Source: Chalciporus piperatus (taxonomy: Eukaryota > Basidiomycota > Agaricomycetes > Boletales > Boletaceae). From it: 64,000 nucleotides of DNA. This document shows positions 9,840 through 21,781 of this stretch, piece by piece. Under the pieces are notes generated by a model, which worked only from the letters and a program-made list of their open reading frames with translations, was not told the origin of the DNA and made no database searches. Within the stretch, counting starts at the first letter, position 1. Every line of letters begins with the position of its first letter. The position numbers and the translations under genes are program-made. The stretch covers positions 496,001-560,000 of the forward strand of contig JBBPTG010000004.1 in NCBI GenBank assembly GCA_038093975.1, given 5' to 3'.

Positions 9840-11813
9840 TCATATGTCGTCCGACGACTCCGAGCCCTCAGAATCACCCTCGCGGTGTGCTCTTCGGCCA
9901 TGCTTATTGGTACCGTGTCGGTTTCTCTGAGCCGGTCCGGAGTGGTCAGCCTCCGAGGCGTACGGAGGCAGGAAGGATCTCACCAATGGAAGCTTTTGGC
10001 CTTGGTTGCCGAATGCGATGGACAGGGCGGTGGTCTCTTCCAGGTATAGAAGTGTCAATCTAAGTATCAAATCGATATCGTCTTACGTACCTGGTACTCC
10101 TGGGAATCTCTTGGCCGAGAACACAACAAATGGGTCTGTGAAAGTCTGAGCCAGAACCGGAGATACGTTTGTGTGAACCCGCAGTGCGCCGGGCTCGGGC
10201 GCTGGAGATCTAGAATAGGACCATCAGCAACACAGCTTTGGGTTACCCCAGACGGTGCGCACTCTCCAACATTCATTAGGCGTAAACGTAGTCGAAAGGT
10301 CCCTAAAGGTGTATTTTGAGCATAGAGTTAATGAAAAGCTACCTCATGATCATGATAAAGTTGTGCGAACCTTCCGTGCGGACGGATAGGTCTTGAAAGA
10401 GGAAAAATATACCGGATCTACGGTACTCGTCCAGAAGGCGACAGGCATTGGAGGAGAGGGGTCCTACAAGTGTGCGCGTATATATGTGTCGAGGGAGTGG
10501 ATGAGAACCTGGGGGAGGCGAAGAGGATGATGAAGTATTGCTCTGTGCGGAGTTGCTCTGATAATAGGCTGTTTGGGGGGACTGTTGCGGATAAGCAGGG
10601 GCACCATAGAGGACTGGAGCGTCATAGTTTCCTTGCCCTGTTGCGGTATATGTGTCTTGCTGGGACTGGTTCCATTGATAATCACGGGTATCGGGTTGAG
10701 CCGGTGGGTGATAAGGTCGGTTCGAAGGGTCCATGTCATGGCTGTTGTACATTGAGGATTGAGGATGCATGTTTGTTTGATATGAGGATTCTGTTGCCGA
10801 CCAGGTGCGATAAGTCGTCTCGGCGTCGGCGCGGTAGGTGGTATGAGCATTCCACGATTCCCCAGCTGTAGGAGCTGGCATACCACTTCTGCCGACATTC
10901 CGAACATGTTGGTTATAATTCTGCGAGCCTTGGGGACCCGTAGGGGGATATCCCCAACTCTCGGGTGAGTCAGGAGACGTGTTGTAGGCAGCTGAGCCGG
11001 AGTAACTGACGGCGTCGGGAATTGACGGTCCGGAAGGCGCGTAAGGATAACTTGAACTTGAATACCCCGAGGGGTTCTCTCCTGACATCATGGTGGTCAT
11101 CACTGGCTAGTAGGGAGGTAGGTAATTGAGAACTTGTCAGAAGCAAGTAGACATACCTGCGAGTCCAGCGGAGGACGGGGAGGTTCAGTGGCTGAGTTTG
11201 GGGTCGAGTGACTGGAAGAGGGACTAGGATGGTCACTGCGTGGCGAGGAAGTTGTTGGGTTAGGACCGCGAGGTTTCTTCGATTTTGTGGACATCGTGGG
11301 GACATAGCGATCGCCGGATGACGACGGGTGCAATACAAGGTTCATTTCTCGTTTACCATCTGCTGACCAGAGGTCTACAGTCACGAGAAAAAACGAGCAG
11401 TCTAGTTCACTGTAGAAGCTTTCTCATTAGTATGATGGGTGCCGGCAGCAGAATGTGTACATACTCAACATCAACCAACGAATTATCGTCTCTGCGAACA
11501 ACCATTTTGGCAACAGCAGCGGGAGCAAGCGGGCGACGATCCTTACGAATGCGATAGGTGGGAGGCACGTGGAACGACGGACGTGACAGATACATACCTT
11601 GTCACCGAAACCACACATCCGAGCACGGAGTGGGTGTTGAATGACTTCGAGAGAGTAGTATCTAGCAAAGAGTGAGTAGGAGGATATTACGACGCAATGA
11701 ACGGTCGAGTGGATGACATACTTGCGACCCCACCACTGTCCCCAGCAGTCAAGACCCTTGTCATCACATGCGATGGTTTCAGTGGCGGAACAAGGGCTCG
11801 TCTTCCGTATCAT
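9840..11813 (-). CDS. velB: Velvet-domain regulator, VelB type
   Basis: Transcription factor of the velvet family that in fungi couples development to secondary metabolism, usually as a heterodimer. Nine exons (11813-11722, 11661-11598, 11541-11465, 11409-11157, 11106-10371, 10302-10263, 10209-10091, 10036-9984, 9926-9840) give 506 residues, all junctions in phase. The first velvet half (about 30-116) has HPLRARMCGFGDKDRRP and FFLVTVDLWSADGKREMNLV. The second half (from about 367) has LVGPLSSNACRLLDEYRRSGIFFLFQDLSVRTEG, a strand ending MNVGE, SPVLAQTFTDPFVVFSAKRFPGVP and LSIAFGNQGQKLPLR. A loop of roughly 250 residues rich in Ser, Tyr, Gln and Pro splits the two halves; an insert at this place marks VelB. 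The start at ATG 11813 is the first in frame; an extra 5' exon is possible. Confidence 0.93.
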
Positions 11814-12924
11814 GGTGTAGCGCGACTAGGTGGATGGGGGAGTACGGAAGGTGGATAAATGAGAAGGACCTGGACGAGTCTGGAATGAGGATGCGTCCGC
11901 AATTTTGACTTTGAATGTGATGGGGAGGCTTGGACGGTTGTGAATCAGATAAGATAAGTTCTCACGTCGAGAAGATGATGTATGAATTCCCGCGAAACAG
12001 AAACGGGGGAAGTACCACCTGCGAAGGGACGACGAGCCGAGTGTCATGAGAAGGAAACCATTTTGGTCGGGATGTGTATGGTAACCGCAGGAGGGAATGC
12101 AAGTTGTATTTCTCAGCCGGGTTAAGCAACTAACAAACGCCGCAAGTTCAAGTCCGAAAGGAGATGGCACACGGAGAGGACGACTGCCTCAGAGTGAATC
12201 CTGGTGGCAGTCAAGCGAGCAATGACCCAACAAGGCACCTAGTTAACGTTGTAGATATGTTTAGAATGAATCAAGGGTGATCACTTTGTACACAGTCCAT
12301 CCACACAGAGATCTCGGTCGTAGTATTTTTCGCAGATCTCCACTAAACCTTCACGACACTAGACATCATGAGGACGTAAAACGTCCCGCCAAACACATTG
12401 TCAAGAATCTCAAGATGGACCCTCGCATTACGCTTCTCTGAGTTGCATATTTGACAGTAACCCTGTCCCGGTTGAGTGGGACAGTTAATAAGAAGACCGG
12501 CTCGGCAGAGACTTGGCCAGCCCTGTGAACCTCGCGTGTACATGGCGTGTTTTTTTGTACGTCTTATCTGATCTAGAGTTTGTCTAGAGTTGCTCGTATA
12601 TCATATCAGATAACCCTAGTCTCCAGGGGCTGCTGTGGGTAAACCAGAGCGCGGTCTTTGAATCCACCCGCCGGCCGATGAGAAACTCGAGTGAAACCCT
12701 CAGCAGGACAGCGAGATTCATCGCGCGAACTCGATGCCCACTTCATGTCCAGCTCATGCTAGCCATCTGTAATTATCATGAATTCCACGCGTCTTGTCGC
12801 CCGTCCGACTGCGAGTGGTAATCGTTCGAACTCACAGCGGAAATGACCGGCCCGCCTAAAAACAGACTGCCACCTGTTCGTGTTCGCACGACTCATCGGG
12901 AACACCGTTCAACCCAACACGATA
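11814..12924. other. Intergenic between divergent velB and ArfGAP genes
   Basis: A 1.1 kb shared upstream region. Short open frames on both strands (e.g. 11826-12170 minus) show no family resemblance; one ends in a stop between itself and the velB ATG. No element stands out. Confidence 0.5.
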
Positions 12925-14383
12925 ATGGGGGATCAGGCCGCTGCAAAGAAGGTCCTCCAGGAGCTTATCAGACGCGAAGACTTGTCCAACAAGACCTGCA
13001 TCGACTGTGGAAATCCAAATCCCCAGTGGGCTTCCAGTACTTATCCCCGTGATGTTGCACTCGGTCTCCATGCTCAAGCTCCCTTTCAGTCAGCTTCGCC
13101 GTTTTCCTTTGTTTGCAATGTGCTGGTTTACATCGAGGCTTTGGCGTGCATATCAGGTAGATCATAAACATTCCAGCTCTCGGTCAAGTAACTTATCTCT
13201 CTTCCATCAGTTTCGTGAGATCAGTCTCAATGGATACCTGGCAGAGTGATCAGATCAAGCGAATGCAGGTAGGTATCCAGTCTACACTTACCGTCCATTT
13301 CAAACGTCGTCATTTAGTTGGGCGGGAATGCACCTTTGAAAGAGTTCATGCGGTCCTACGCACCCACCGAACAAGGCGGGTACAAAGATGGCATGGATCC
13401 ATATGCCCTTTACCATTGTTGGGCGGCCGCCCAGTACCGGGAAAAGGTGGGTTCGCTGGCAATACCCTTAGCGCCTGCTCAATTGGTCCTAGTTGGATTT
13501 CGCACTAGCAGACAAGATCTGGTCACCTTCCAGTCCTCCTACTAGCCAGGGCCTAAGTGCCAATGTCCCCACACGACCGTCGTCTGCACAGGGTCTGCGC
13601 AAGTCTCGTGCGTCTGCGCGTAGTCCAGCAACCGGCTACTCTTCCCCAAGCAGCTCATTTCACAGCTCTCCTCAACCCTCTCCTGAGATTTCGCATGTGG
13701 ACCAAAAGTCCGCAAATGAAGCCTACTTTGCCTCCCTTGGCCAAGCGAATGCAGCTCGTCCTGCTGGCTTATCGCCCTCTCAAGGTGGTCGCTACCAAGG
13801 GTTCGGAAACACACCCTCCCCACCACCACCCTCCCAGCACCCGTCGTTTGGTTTAACATCTGCGACTGTCCCCTCACTGTCCGACTTGCAGGAAAATCCT
13901 GGAGCCGCTTTAAGTAAAGGGTGGTCCCTTTTCTCCGCGGTGGTTGCCGGGGCCTCTCGTGTAGTAAATGAAAACGTCATCCAACCAGGTGTGGAGCGTG
14001 CAATGGACCCGAACCTGCATGCCAGTGTTCGTGGTTACGTCTCCGAGGCACAAAAACGCGCCCAGGGAGCTGGCCAATCCGTCAACGAATGGTCCAAGGC
14101 TCAATTGGGGGTTGATGTTGCTGATCATGTGGGGGGTATCGTGAGCACCGTCAGGGACAAAGTTGGAGCTGGCCCTTCAAGTTCTGGTTACAGTTCTCTC
14201 GCACTCAATGATGAGAACGAGACATCCGTTTTGTACCACGATGCCGACGACTTCTTCCATGAATATTCTGATACAACGCCAACGCCAAGCACGCAGCAGA
14301 CGGTATCCATTTCGCATACAGCACAAACTTTGAGCACCTCGGCAAAAAAGGATGATGACTGGGATGACTGGCAGGATTTCTAG
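12925..14383 (+). CDS. GCS1: ADP-ribosylation factor GTPase-activating protein
   Basis: ArfGAP of the ArfGAP1/Gcs1 class, which stimulates GTP hydrolysis on Arf1 during vesicle coat cycling at the Golgi. Five exons (12925-13036, 13090-13156, 13211-13268, 13318-13446, 13493-14383) give 418 residues. The zinc finger C-x2-C-x16-C-x2-C uses Cys25, 28, 45 and 48, followed by GLHRGFGVHIS with the catalytic arginine at 53 and FVRSVSMDTW. The second half is disordered; around SLFSAVVAGASRVVNENVI it resembles a curvature-sensing amphipathic (ALPS-like) helix, and it ends with the aspartate/tryptophan motif DDDWDDWQDF that in this class contacts coat/adaptor proteins. ATG 12925 gives the N-terminus expected for the family. 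Confidence 0.95.
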
Positions 14384-14599
14384 AGTTTTTGTAGACTATT
14401 TCTGTGATGTCAACAATTCCACAAACTTGTTCTGGATGAAAAGTCCAGTTTGGGTACTTCCCCTGACTAAAACGCGCAAGTGACCTCTAGTAGCCGAAGT
14501 GAAGAAGTTCCGTGCCGGTACTTGCACCACACATTCATGCACTCTCTCGCACACCTCCCCACTGACAGAATTGTCATCCGAGTCTGTTGAAGTCAAATC

Positions 14600-16975
14600 A
14601 TGCTACGAGTCACCCTTTCTAGATCATCACGCGTATCCGTACTATCTGTCCCAAGGCGATTATATCATGCTTCAGTGCTTCCTTCCCTCATTTCAACCAC
14701 TTCGCCCGAGTTTCAGCAGAAGTCACAGAGCATGGATGCTCTCGTGTCAGACCTAAAGGCCAGGATATCCCAGGCAAGGGAAGGAGGTGGCCCTAAAGCT
14801 CAGGAAAGGATGCGGAGTAAGGGAAAGAAGCTTCCGAGAGAAAGGTCAGCCCCATACATCCCGCTGTGAGCAGGCGTGAATTCACATTGCTGGTCTAGGC
14901 TATCATTACTCTTGGACCCCAACACACCTTTCCTAGAGCTATCACAACTTGCGGCACATGATGTATACCCTGGAGAGAACATTCCCGGCGCAGGAATGAT
15001 CACCGGCGTTGGGCGTATCGCCGGTAAGGAATGTATGGTGGTGGTTAATGACGCTACAGTGAAGGGCGGATCTTATTACCCATTGACTGTAAGTGTGGAG
15101 CCGTTGATCTGGGTCAACGCGTGATCTCAGAGTTTGTTCAGGTCAAGAAGCATCTGAGGGCTCAGGAAATAGCTCGAGAACATGGCCTGCCGTGTGTTTA
15201 CGTTGGTATGTGATACCTCGTTCTGGTTGCCGTCGTAGCTTACCCTCGTGTATCATGCAGTGGAATCTGGGGGTGCCGCTCTTCCCCATCAGGCCAATGT
15301 ATGCGTTCCAATCCTGGAAATGCAACAGCACGCGTTAACGTTATTATTATAGGTATTTCCTGACAAGGAGCATTTTGGTCGTATCTTCTATAACATGGTT
15401 CAGTCAAATCCCTTCGAGAATATACCGCTAAATCACGCTGACTGTCTTGTAGGCCCAAATGTCTGCGCTCAGTATTCCACAAATAGCATTGGTCCATGGA
15501 ATATCCGTCGCCGGTAGGTCCGTCCTCAATTTTGTGTTTGCCCAGATTTACGCGTATCAGGCGGTGCTTATGTCCCTGCCATGGCGGACGAGAATATCAT
15601 TGTTCGTGATCAAGGTCGCATCTTTCTTGCTGGGCCTCCGTTGGTCAAAGCTGCCACTGGCGAGGAAGTCGATGAAGAGATCTTGGGAGGCGGTCAGATG
15701 CACTCCAGCGAAAGTGGTGTGACCGATCATCTTGCGAGGGATGACGAACATGCAATAGCTATTGCACGGGGGATCGTGGGGGATTTGGGAGCTGCCGGAG
15801 GACATGCCGTTGGGGTGAGTGCCTATACTTGAGGCAGTTTGCTAAGTCACGACTGAAACGAATGTCAAGCCTTCCATTCCGCCTGAAAACCCGTTATACC
15901 CAGCATCTGAGCTACATGGAATTGTCGGCACAGATCCCAGGCAAACGTTTGATATGCGCGATGTTATTGCACGAATTGTCGATGGTAGTCGGTTCCGAGA
16001 ATTCAAGAAAGAATATGGACCCACTATAGTTACTGTAAGGGAATCCTTCTATGCTAGTCACAGTGAAGCCAACGCCCCGGGTATTTTTTTTTCCAGGGAT
16101 TTGCACATATCCACGGGTATGAAGTTGGCATTGTTGCGAATAATGGCATCCTCTTTTCTCCCTCGGCCTTAAAGGCCACCCACTTCATTCAGCTGTGTTC
16201 CCAGCGCAAGATACCGTTGCTCTTCCTTGTGAACGTTACCGGTAGGTTTCAACTCCGTGGTATCTAACAGTATTTGAGTTTCGTCCCAGGGTATATGGTA
16301 GGTTCAAAGGCCGAAAAGGGAGGGATAGCCAAGGATGGCGCGAAGATGGTCCGAGCCGTGGCATGTGCAGACGTTCCGAAGCTGACCGTGATTGTCGGCG
16401 GCAGTTTTGGTGCTGGAAATTATGGTGGGTATCTAATCTGGATGTCCTAGCACCGACGAAGCTGACATCCATGTGTGTAGGGATGGCTGGACGAGCGGTG
16501 AGTTATGTGATTGACTTTCAACCGATAAACTCTAAAGCAACGGTAGTATTCTCCGCGTTTCCTGTGGATGTGGCCTGTAAGTCACAGGACCGCTATATTT
16601 GGCCCGAGAGCTGATGAGAATTCACCAGAATGCGAAAGTATCAGTTATGGGGTCGGGACAGCTATCACAGGTGATGGCAACAGTCTCAAGGTTTGTTAAT
16701 TCAGATAACTTTTGGTACAATCTTTGAGGCTTTTGGATAGGGATCCAAGTCAGCACTCCACTTTAAAAGCCGAGATAGAAGGGCAATCCACCGCACTATA
16801 TTCCACCGCCCGTTTATGGGACGACGGCATTGTTCAGCCCACAGAGACTCGGGACGTCGTGGGGCTTGCACTAGCGCTAGCTACGAGAAGACGTCCAGGC
16901 CCATGCATCCCAGGAGTTTCGGGAACCACCACCTGGGAGGGATCAGGGAAAGGCTTTGGTGTCTTCCGCATGTAA
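14600..16975 (+). CDS. MCCB: Methylcrotonoyl-CoA carboxylase subunit beta, mitochondrial
   Basis: Carboxyltransferase subunit of the biotin enzyme that carboxylates 3-methylcrotonyl-CoA in leucine breakdown. Fourteen exons, all in phase, give 561 residues (family about 560). The arginine/serine-rich N-terminus ([24 protein letters not shown]) is a mitochondrial presequence. Hallmarks are [100 protein letters not shown] sequence, FLVNVTGYMVG and [19 protein letters not shown]. These distinguish MCC beta from propionyl-CoA carboxylase. One internal exon is only 17 bases (16481-16497), encoding most of MAGRA between the two oxyanion-loop exons. ATG 14600 is the only start giving a targeting sequence. 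Confidence 0.97.
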
Positions 16976-17205
16976 TTACCGATTTGATTACGATTGCCTA
17001 ATGTAGTTGTTTATTTCTAAGGGTGTTGCCAAACAACGCCCATATGTTCATTGCACCGGATAGTACGTCACTGCACGTTCACGACCCTGGCCTGCTCTGT
17101 CCCACCACCACCACCATCTTCTCATGCATGTTACTGTAGAGCTTTGCTCTACACATATCACTTGAGTCCACGGAGAGATACCTAGTCGCTCTTGTATCTG
17201 ACACT

Positions 17206-20200
17206 ATGACGGACGAGGCAACTTTGAAGCAGCTCTCCGCAAAGACACGCACAAAACTACGTTCGACGCAGATCCTGACGTCTGTACCCACCATAATCTC
17301 CGAGTTACTGCAGAACTCCGTTGATGCCGGTGCTTCACAAATTGAAATAGGTGTCGACTGTGGTGAGTGGAGTTGCTGGGTAATGGACAACGGTACAGGT
17401 TTTACCAAAGACGGTCTGCGTAAAATTGGGCAGGATTCAGAGCATGGACGCTACAGTGAGACATTCTGATTGATCGTTCTTTCCTCTCCTCTTCACGCTT
17501 GGCTTTACAGATTCGTCGAAGGCATACACCCCTGCCTCTTTGGAAACCGTCTCCACCTTTGGCTTCAGAGGCGAAGGTAGATTCATCAAAAACAATGAAC
17601 CCCGTATCACACATTCATTCCTCTCTGCAGCTCTAGCTTCCATGGCGGATCTCTGTTGTCTAGAGATTTCATCTCGGACAGCGAGCTCTCGGGAAAGTTG
17701 GTCCGTAATTGTCAAGGTGCGTGCTCCTCCGGGATTCCCCCTATCGTGGCTAACATGGGCTTGCGCTCAGGCCGGAAGGTCTCTATACATGGGCCCATCA
17801 ATCCGCTGGCGAAGAGAATCAGCCGGAACCGTCGTATCGATCCGCGATGCGTTTTTTAGTGTCAGTCGTGGGCCTCAGCAGGAATACACGCGTACTGATA
17901 TCTGAGCAGCTCCCAGTTCGCCGTCAGTCTCATCCTACACCAAACAAGACCATTGAACTTATTCGGCAAGAACTCGAGGCCTACGCACTGGTCTTCCCAA
18001 ACGTATCTTTCTCATTTCAGGATTCAAGCAAAGCCAAAGAAAGCAGCCACCTTCGCAAGTCACACATTCTCAAGATACCAAAGGTAATATTGTATCCATT
18101 TCCGATACCCCATCTCTCATGTCACACATCTGTCCGATCAAGACTCGTTCCACCTTAACAGCATTTCGACATCTGTACGGCTGGGCTCTCACTGAGGAAA
18201 GTACATTTCTGTGTTGTATGCATGCTCATTACGGAACTCATTTATTCACAGTGCGTGGAAGAAATCGTCGCTACTTCTGGCGAGCTCCAAATTGAGGGTT
18301 TTATATCACTGGTTGGAGCATTTACACGGGTAGGACTTCCATTCCATGATCGGACCCCTATCTGATGGCTTCTCGTCGGTTGGACAGTCGTATCAATTCT
18401 TGTGTAAGCTACACGCGGTTGAACCCTGGCGAAAATTAGTCACACATTATCACCGGTCCAGACATCAATAGGCACCCCATATCATTTTGCGACCTACACC
18501 GTTTGATTGACAATCGCTTCGCTGCGAGCACGTTCGCGAAACATGCACGTAACACATTTCATATCTGGAGATTATGTTAACCACCGTTCGCCCCTCAGGC
18601 ATATGATGAACAGGGAGAGATGAGCTTACGGTCATGTGTGTTCATGCGCTGCCGCATAGGAGATTGACTGATGAGATTTTTCAAGCTACCCGCCGTTCAC
18701 CTCGTAAAGGAGAGAAGAAGCCGATTTATGTCCTCAACTTGATTATTCCCGTCAAGCACATAGATAACTGTCTGGAGCCCGCTAAATCAGCGGTTGAACT
18801 CGATGTAAGAAAACCTTACTTCCTGGGCTGTGCCATACTGATCTTCATACGGCCTAGAATAAAAACGCTGTAACTTCATTCCTATCTACCACCATACAAT
18901 CATTCTTGGTTCGCCACAACTTTGCGCCCGATAAGCGAAGGGATGAAGACGCCGAGGACGGCAGTCCGAGGAAGAAGCGAAAACTTGTCCTGGAGGGTCC
19001 GGCAAAAATAAATGCACCTCCGACTGCAGTCACGTCCGAGAGGAGTGGGACACCCTGTCTGTTCACCCACACGGTATGTACCTTTTGCGTCCAACCGATG
19101 TTCTATTTAGAAAAACGACAAGGCGAATGTGCCTGGTTCAGATGCGCAGAAGATGCTCTGGAAAGATCCATCAACCGGGGAAACCTTCGTTATCGACAAA
19201 CGAACGGGGAATTCCTATCCCCAAAGCGCCCGTTGTCCCGTGGGCGTAGATGGACCACTTCCAGTTAGCTCGCAGAGGCGGACTCTGCAAATGTCTCAGC
19301 TGACGCCCGAGGAAAACGCTCATAAAGATAATCCAACCGGTGGAGACCTTGTTCCCGGTTGGCTCCAAGAAGCATTGTCGGTATGCTTCTTCTCCCCACA
19401 ACCTCGTGTTCGACTACGTCACTAACACTATTGGAAGGCCAACGAAGCCTTCACGCTTAATGAACCAAAGATACCTTCGTTCCCCCTATCAGTGAATCAG
19501 GAGCCCGACCATCGGAGCTATCTTGAGGGTCAGCTTCACCACGGCTGTCACACGGGCTCTCTCACTAAGCGTGTCAACTCAAGACCGTGGTTTCAACTCA
19601 GCTCTAATTTCGCCGCGTCGCGGATACGTTTTCGGAAGGAGGATTTACAGAAGGCGCAGATTATCAGTCAGGTGGATTGCAAGTTTATCGCATGCCTTGT
19701 TGGTCTCGATCATGATCCTTCGGATGCAGAGAAGGACAATATACCATGCGAAGATGAGATTCCGGTGGGCGGGAAAACACTCATCCTGATCGATCAGCAC
19801 GCCGCGGACGAGCGTGTGCGTGTCGAACGGTTCTTGAAAACAACTTGTCGTGGCTTTCTTAGCCATCAGGATGGAAGCGGGGGCGTGGAAGCAAAGCAGC
19901 TGTCTCCCCCGGTGCCTGTTTTACTCACTCGGCGTGAAGCCTTTCGTCTCGCGGGAGTATCTGCCTATCAGGAAGCCTTCGAGTCGTGGGGATTTCGGTT
20001 CTCTGGTTTGCAGGAAACCCAGGTTTCCCCGGAAACTGAAACTGACGGTGGGTACACACAAGTCTTTGTGTCCGCCATTCCCGAAATCATCAGCGAAAAG
20101 GTGAGCAGCGGAAGACAAAATTGCCGGCTGTTCGCTGAAAACAGGCCACAGCTGCTATTGGGCAACGAATTACAGGAACTGGTCAAAGGATACATCGGTG

Positions 20201-20660
20201 CATTGGAGGGTCAAGAACTCGAAGTCCGCGACCCGTCCTCCCAACAAAACGTCGGGAATTCGGACGAGCAACCTGAAACACAATGGGTCAAGGCCCTTCG
20301 ATGGTGCCCACGCGGACTCCTTGAGCTCATCAATTCAAAGGCTTGTCGTGGTGGGTGACATTCTGTTTTCTTTTGCTGTCACCTGAGTACCTTCCAGGAG
20401 CGATCATGTTCAACGATCCCTTGAATATTGAACAATGCGAACGATTGGTGAAACAGCTGTCAGTGACTGTCTTCCCCTTTCAATGTGCTCACGGGAGGTA
20501 AGCCCCTCACAACGCTTCGAGTAGCATGCTGCCTGATCCGAGTGGATATCTGATCTGCATTGTGCTTAGGCCATCACTTGTTCCTTTGACCCACTTAACC
20601 TCACAAAGTGTAGGACGCAAGGATGGGGGTATAAAGTGGGACAAGCTAGCCTCCTTGTGA
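17206..20660 (+). CDS. MLH3: DNA mismatch repair/meiotic endonuclease MLH3
   Basis: MutL homolog that pairs with Mlh1 in meiotic crossover resolution and mismatch repair. About fifteen exons. The N-terminal GHKL ATPase shows ISELLQNSVDAGA, MDNGTGF, a shifted GQDSEHGRYNSSKAYTP and TFGFRGEALASMADL, then LPVRRQ and LYINRHPI. A basic disordered linker follows. The C-terminal domain has the metal-dependent nuclease motif DQHAADERVRVE (the DQHA-x2-E-x4-E pattern) near 19793-19830, and the helpers ACRGAIMFNDPLN and FPFQCAHGRPSLVPL, so nuclease activity should be intact. The last exons are 19434-20351, then from 20399, then from 20571 to the TGA at 20658-20660. Two junctions are uncertain: one near 18195-18265, and one at 18545 that seems to use GC instead of GT. 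Confidence 0.95.
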
Positions 20661-21018
20661 CCTTGCCTCGATAGGGGTCTGTCTGCCATGTCGACATTGT
20701 TCTCAATGCGACCCCTTTGTCTATTCGCCTTTACAAGGTTTCGAGGCTTGCAATGTCCTTTCTTTGTTCTGATTTGTGCGGTCGCGCGACGGACAAAGTA
20801 AGCCGGCAAGAACCGAAGGTAAATTGAGACAAGACGTCATCGGTGTGGCGCACCCGAGTATAAAGAGGCGCTGCGCTGTTCGTCTTTCTACCACCAACCA
20901 CGATCGCAACCCATCGAGCAGACTTGTATTTCATTTGAAAGACTTGTACAACTCATACTTTCATTACTGTATCATAACTGTCATTTGATCATACCCAAAC
21001 CCCTCTCATCGACTGACC
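20661..21018 (+). promoter_or_regulatory. TATA-box promoter of the Rtc3-like gene
   Basis: A TATAAA at 20859-20864 stands about 155 bases upstream of the ATG, followed by a pyrimidine/CA-rich stretch likely to hold the transcription start. Upstream lie a CRE-like ACGTCAT (about 20833) and two CCCCT/AGGGG stress-element cores (about 20672 and 20708). Strong TATA promoters are rare in this window; inducible expression is an inference. Confidence 0.5.
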
Positions 21019-21621
21019 ATGCCGAAGAACATCACCAAAGTCGTTTACAAGCCTGATTCGCAATCGACGGACGAGTACATGGTGATCGTCAATCCTACAG
21101 AGGTGATCTACATTCCGATTCCTGATAAACCGATTCTGACGTCCGTTATGGGATGGTCTCTCAGTTCAAGAAATGGAAAGCTGGGGGTGAGTTCCTTTCT
21201 ACAATGACTCGTGGCCTCGTTGCTGACTGGATCTCCTCAAGACAAGTAATTGGACAAGCTTTCTTTCTATTGACTTTTTGACTGATTATCATTGTGTCTT
21301 GCAAGGACTATCGCTCTCGCGCAAGTCGTCGAATGTACGTACATGACCTCCTGTCACTGACACAGCACTTTCTCACTTTTCATATCTGCCGTGACAGCGT
21401 TCAAGATATGGTTCTCTAATCAGGGTTCTCAAGGGTACCTAGGCAGTCCGTCCAAACAACAACTCGAGAACATCCTTGGAACATCCAATGATATCGAGGC
21501 CGTCGAGGTGCTGTTGAAGAGGGGTAAGGAACAAACAGGAGAAACGTTCACTTCGGGTGGTGGCATATCCAACTTGTCGAGAGGAAGCGACAACAAGGGA
21601 AGGGGTGTATCGGGGGTTTGA
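21019..21621 (+). CDS. RTC3: Rtc3-like small SBDS-domain protein (apparent 1-base slip)
   Basis: Small stand-alone SBDS N-terminal-fold protein, like yeast Rtc3, linked to RNA metabolism and stress. Exons 21019-21102 (MPKNITKVVYKPDSQSTDEYMVIVNPTE), 21165-21186 (FKKWKAG), 21306-21334 and 21398-21621 (FKIWFSNQGSQGYLGSPSKQQLE...). The third exon encodes TIALAQVVE in the frame expected for the family, but the second exon ends in phase 1 where phase 2 is needed. One extra G in the G5 run at 21183-21187 would restore frame. An alternative in-frame splice (third exon to 21338) gives LSLSRKSSNV, which does not look like the family. I therefore suspect a homopolymer error or a true lesion. Confidence 0.8.
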
Positions 21622-21781
21622 GTCGCCAGGTTGGCATCCTATTGGGAATTCAAGCGGGAAGTGATGATGTATTGTTAGTGTATAAATTGTGTCTTGGATT
21701 GGATCGAATTGCATGCACCTGTACATCCATGGTTGATGTCATGAAGATCAAGAACAATCGCGAATCACAATCCCGCCGTCT

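Noticed and set aside
10470..10871. Plus-strand frame inside velB
   Set aside because: Antisense shadow of the large velB exon, whose translation and splice phases are well supported.
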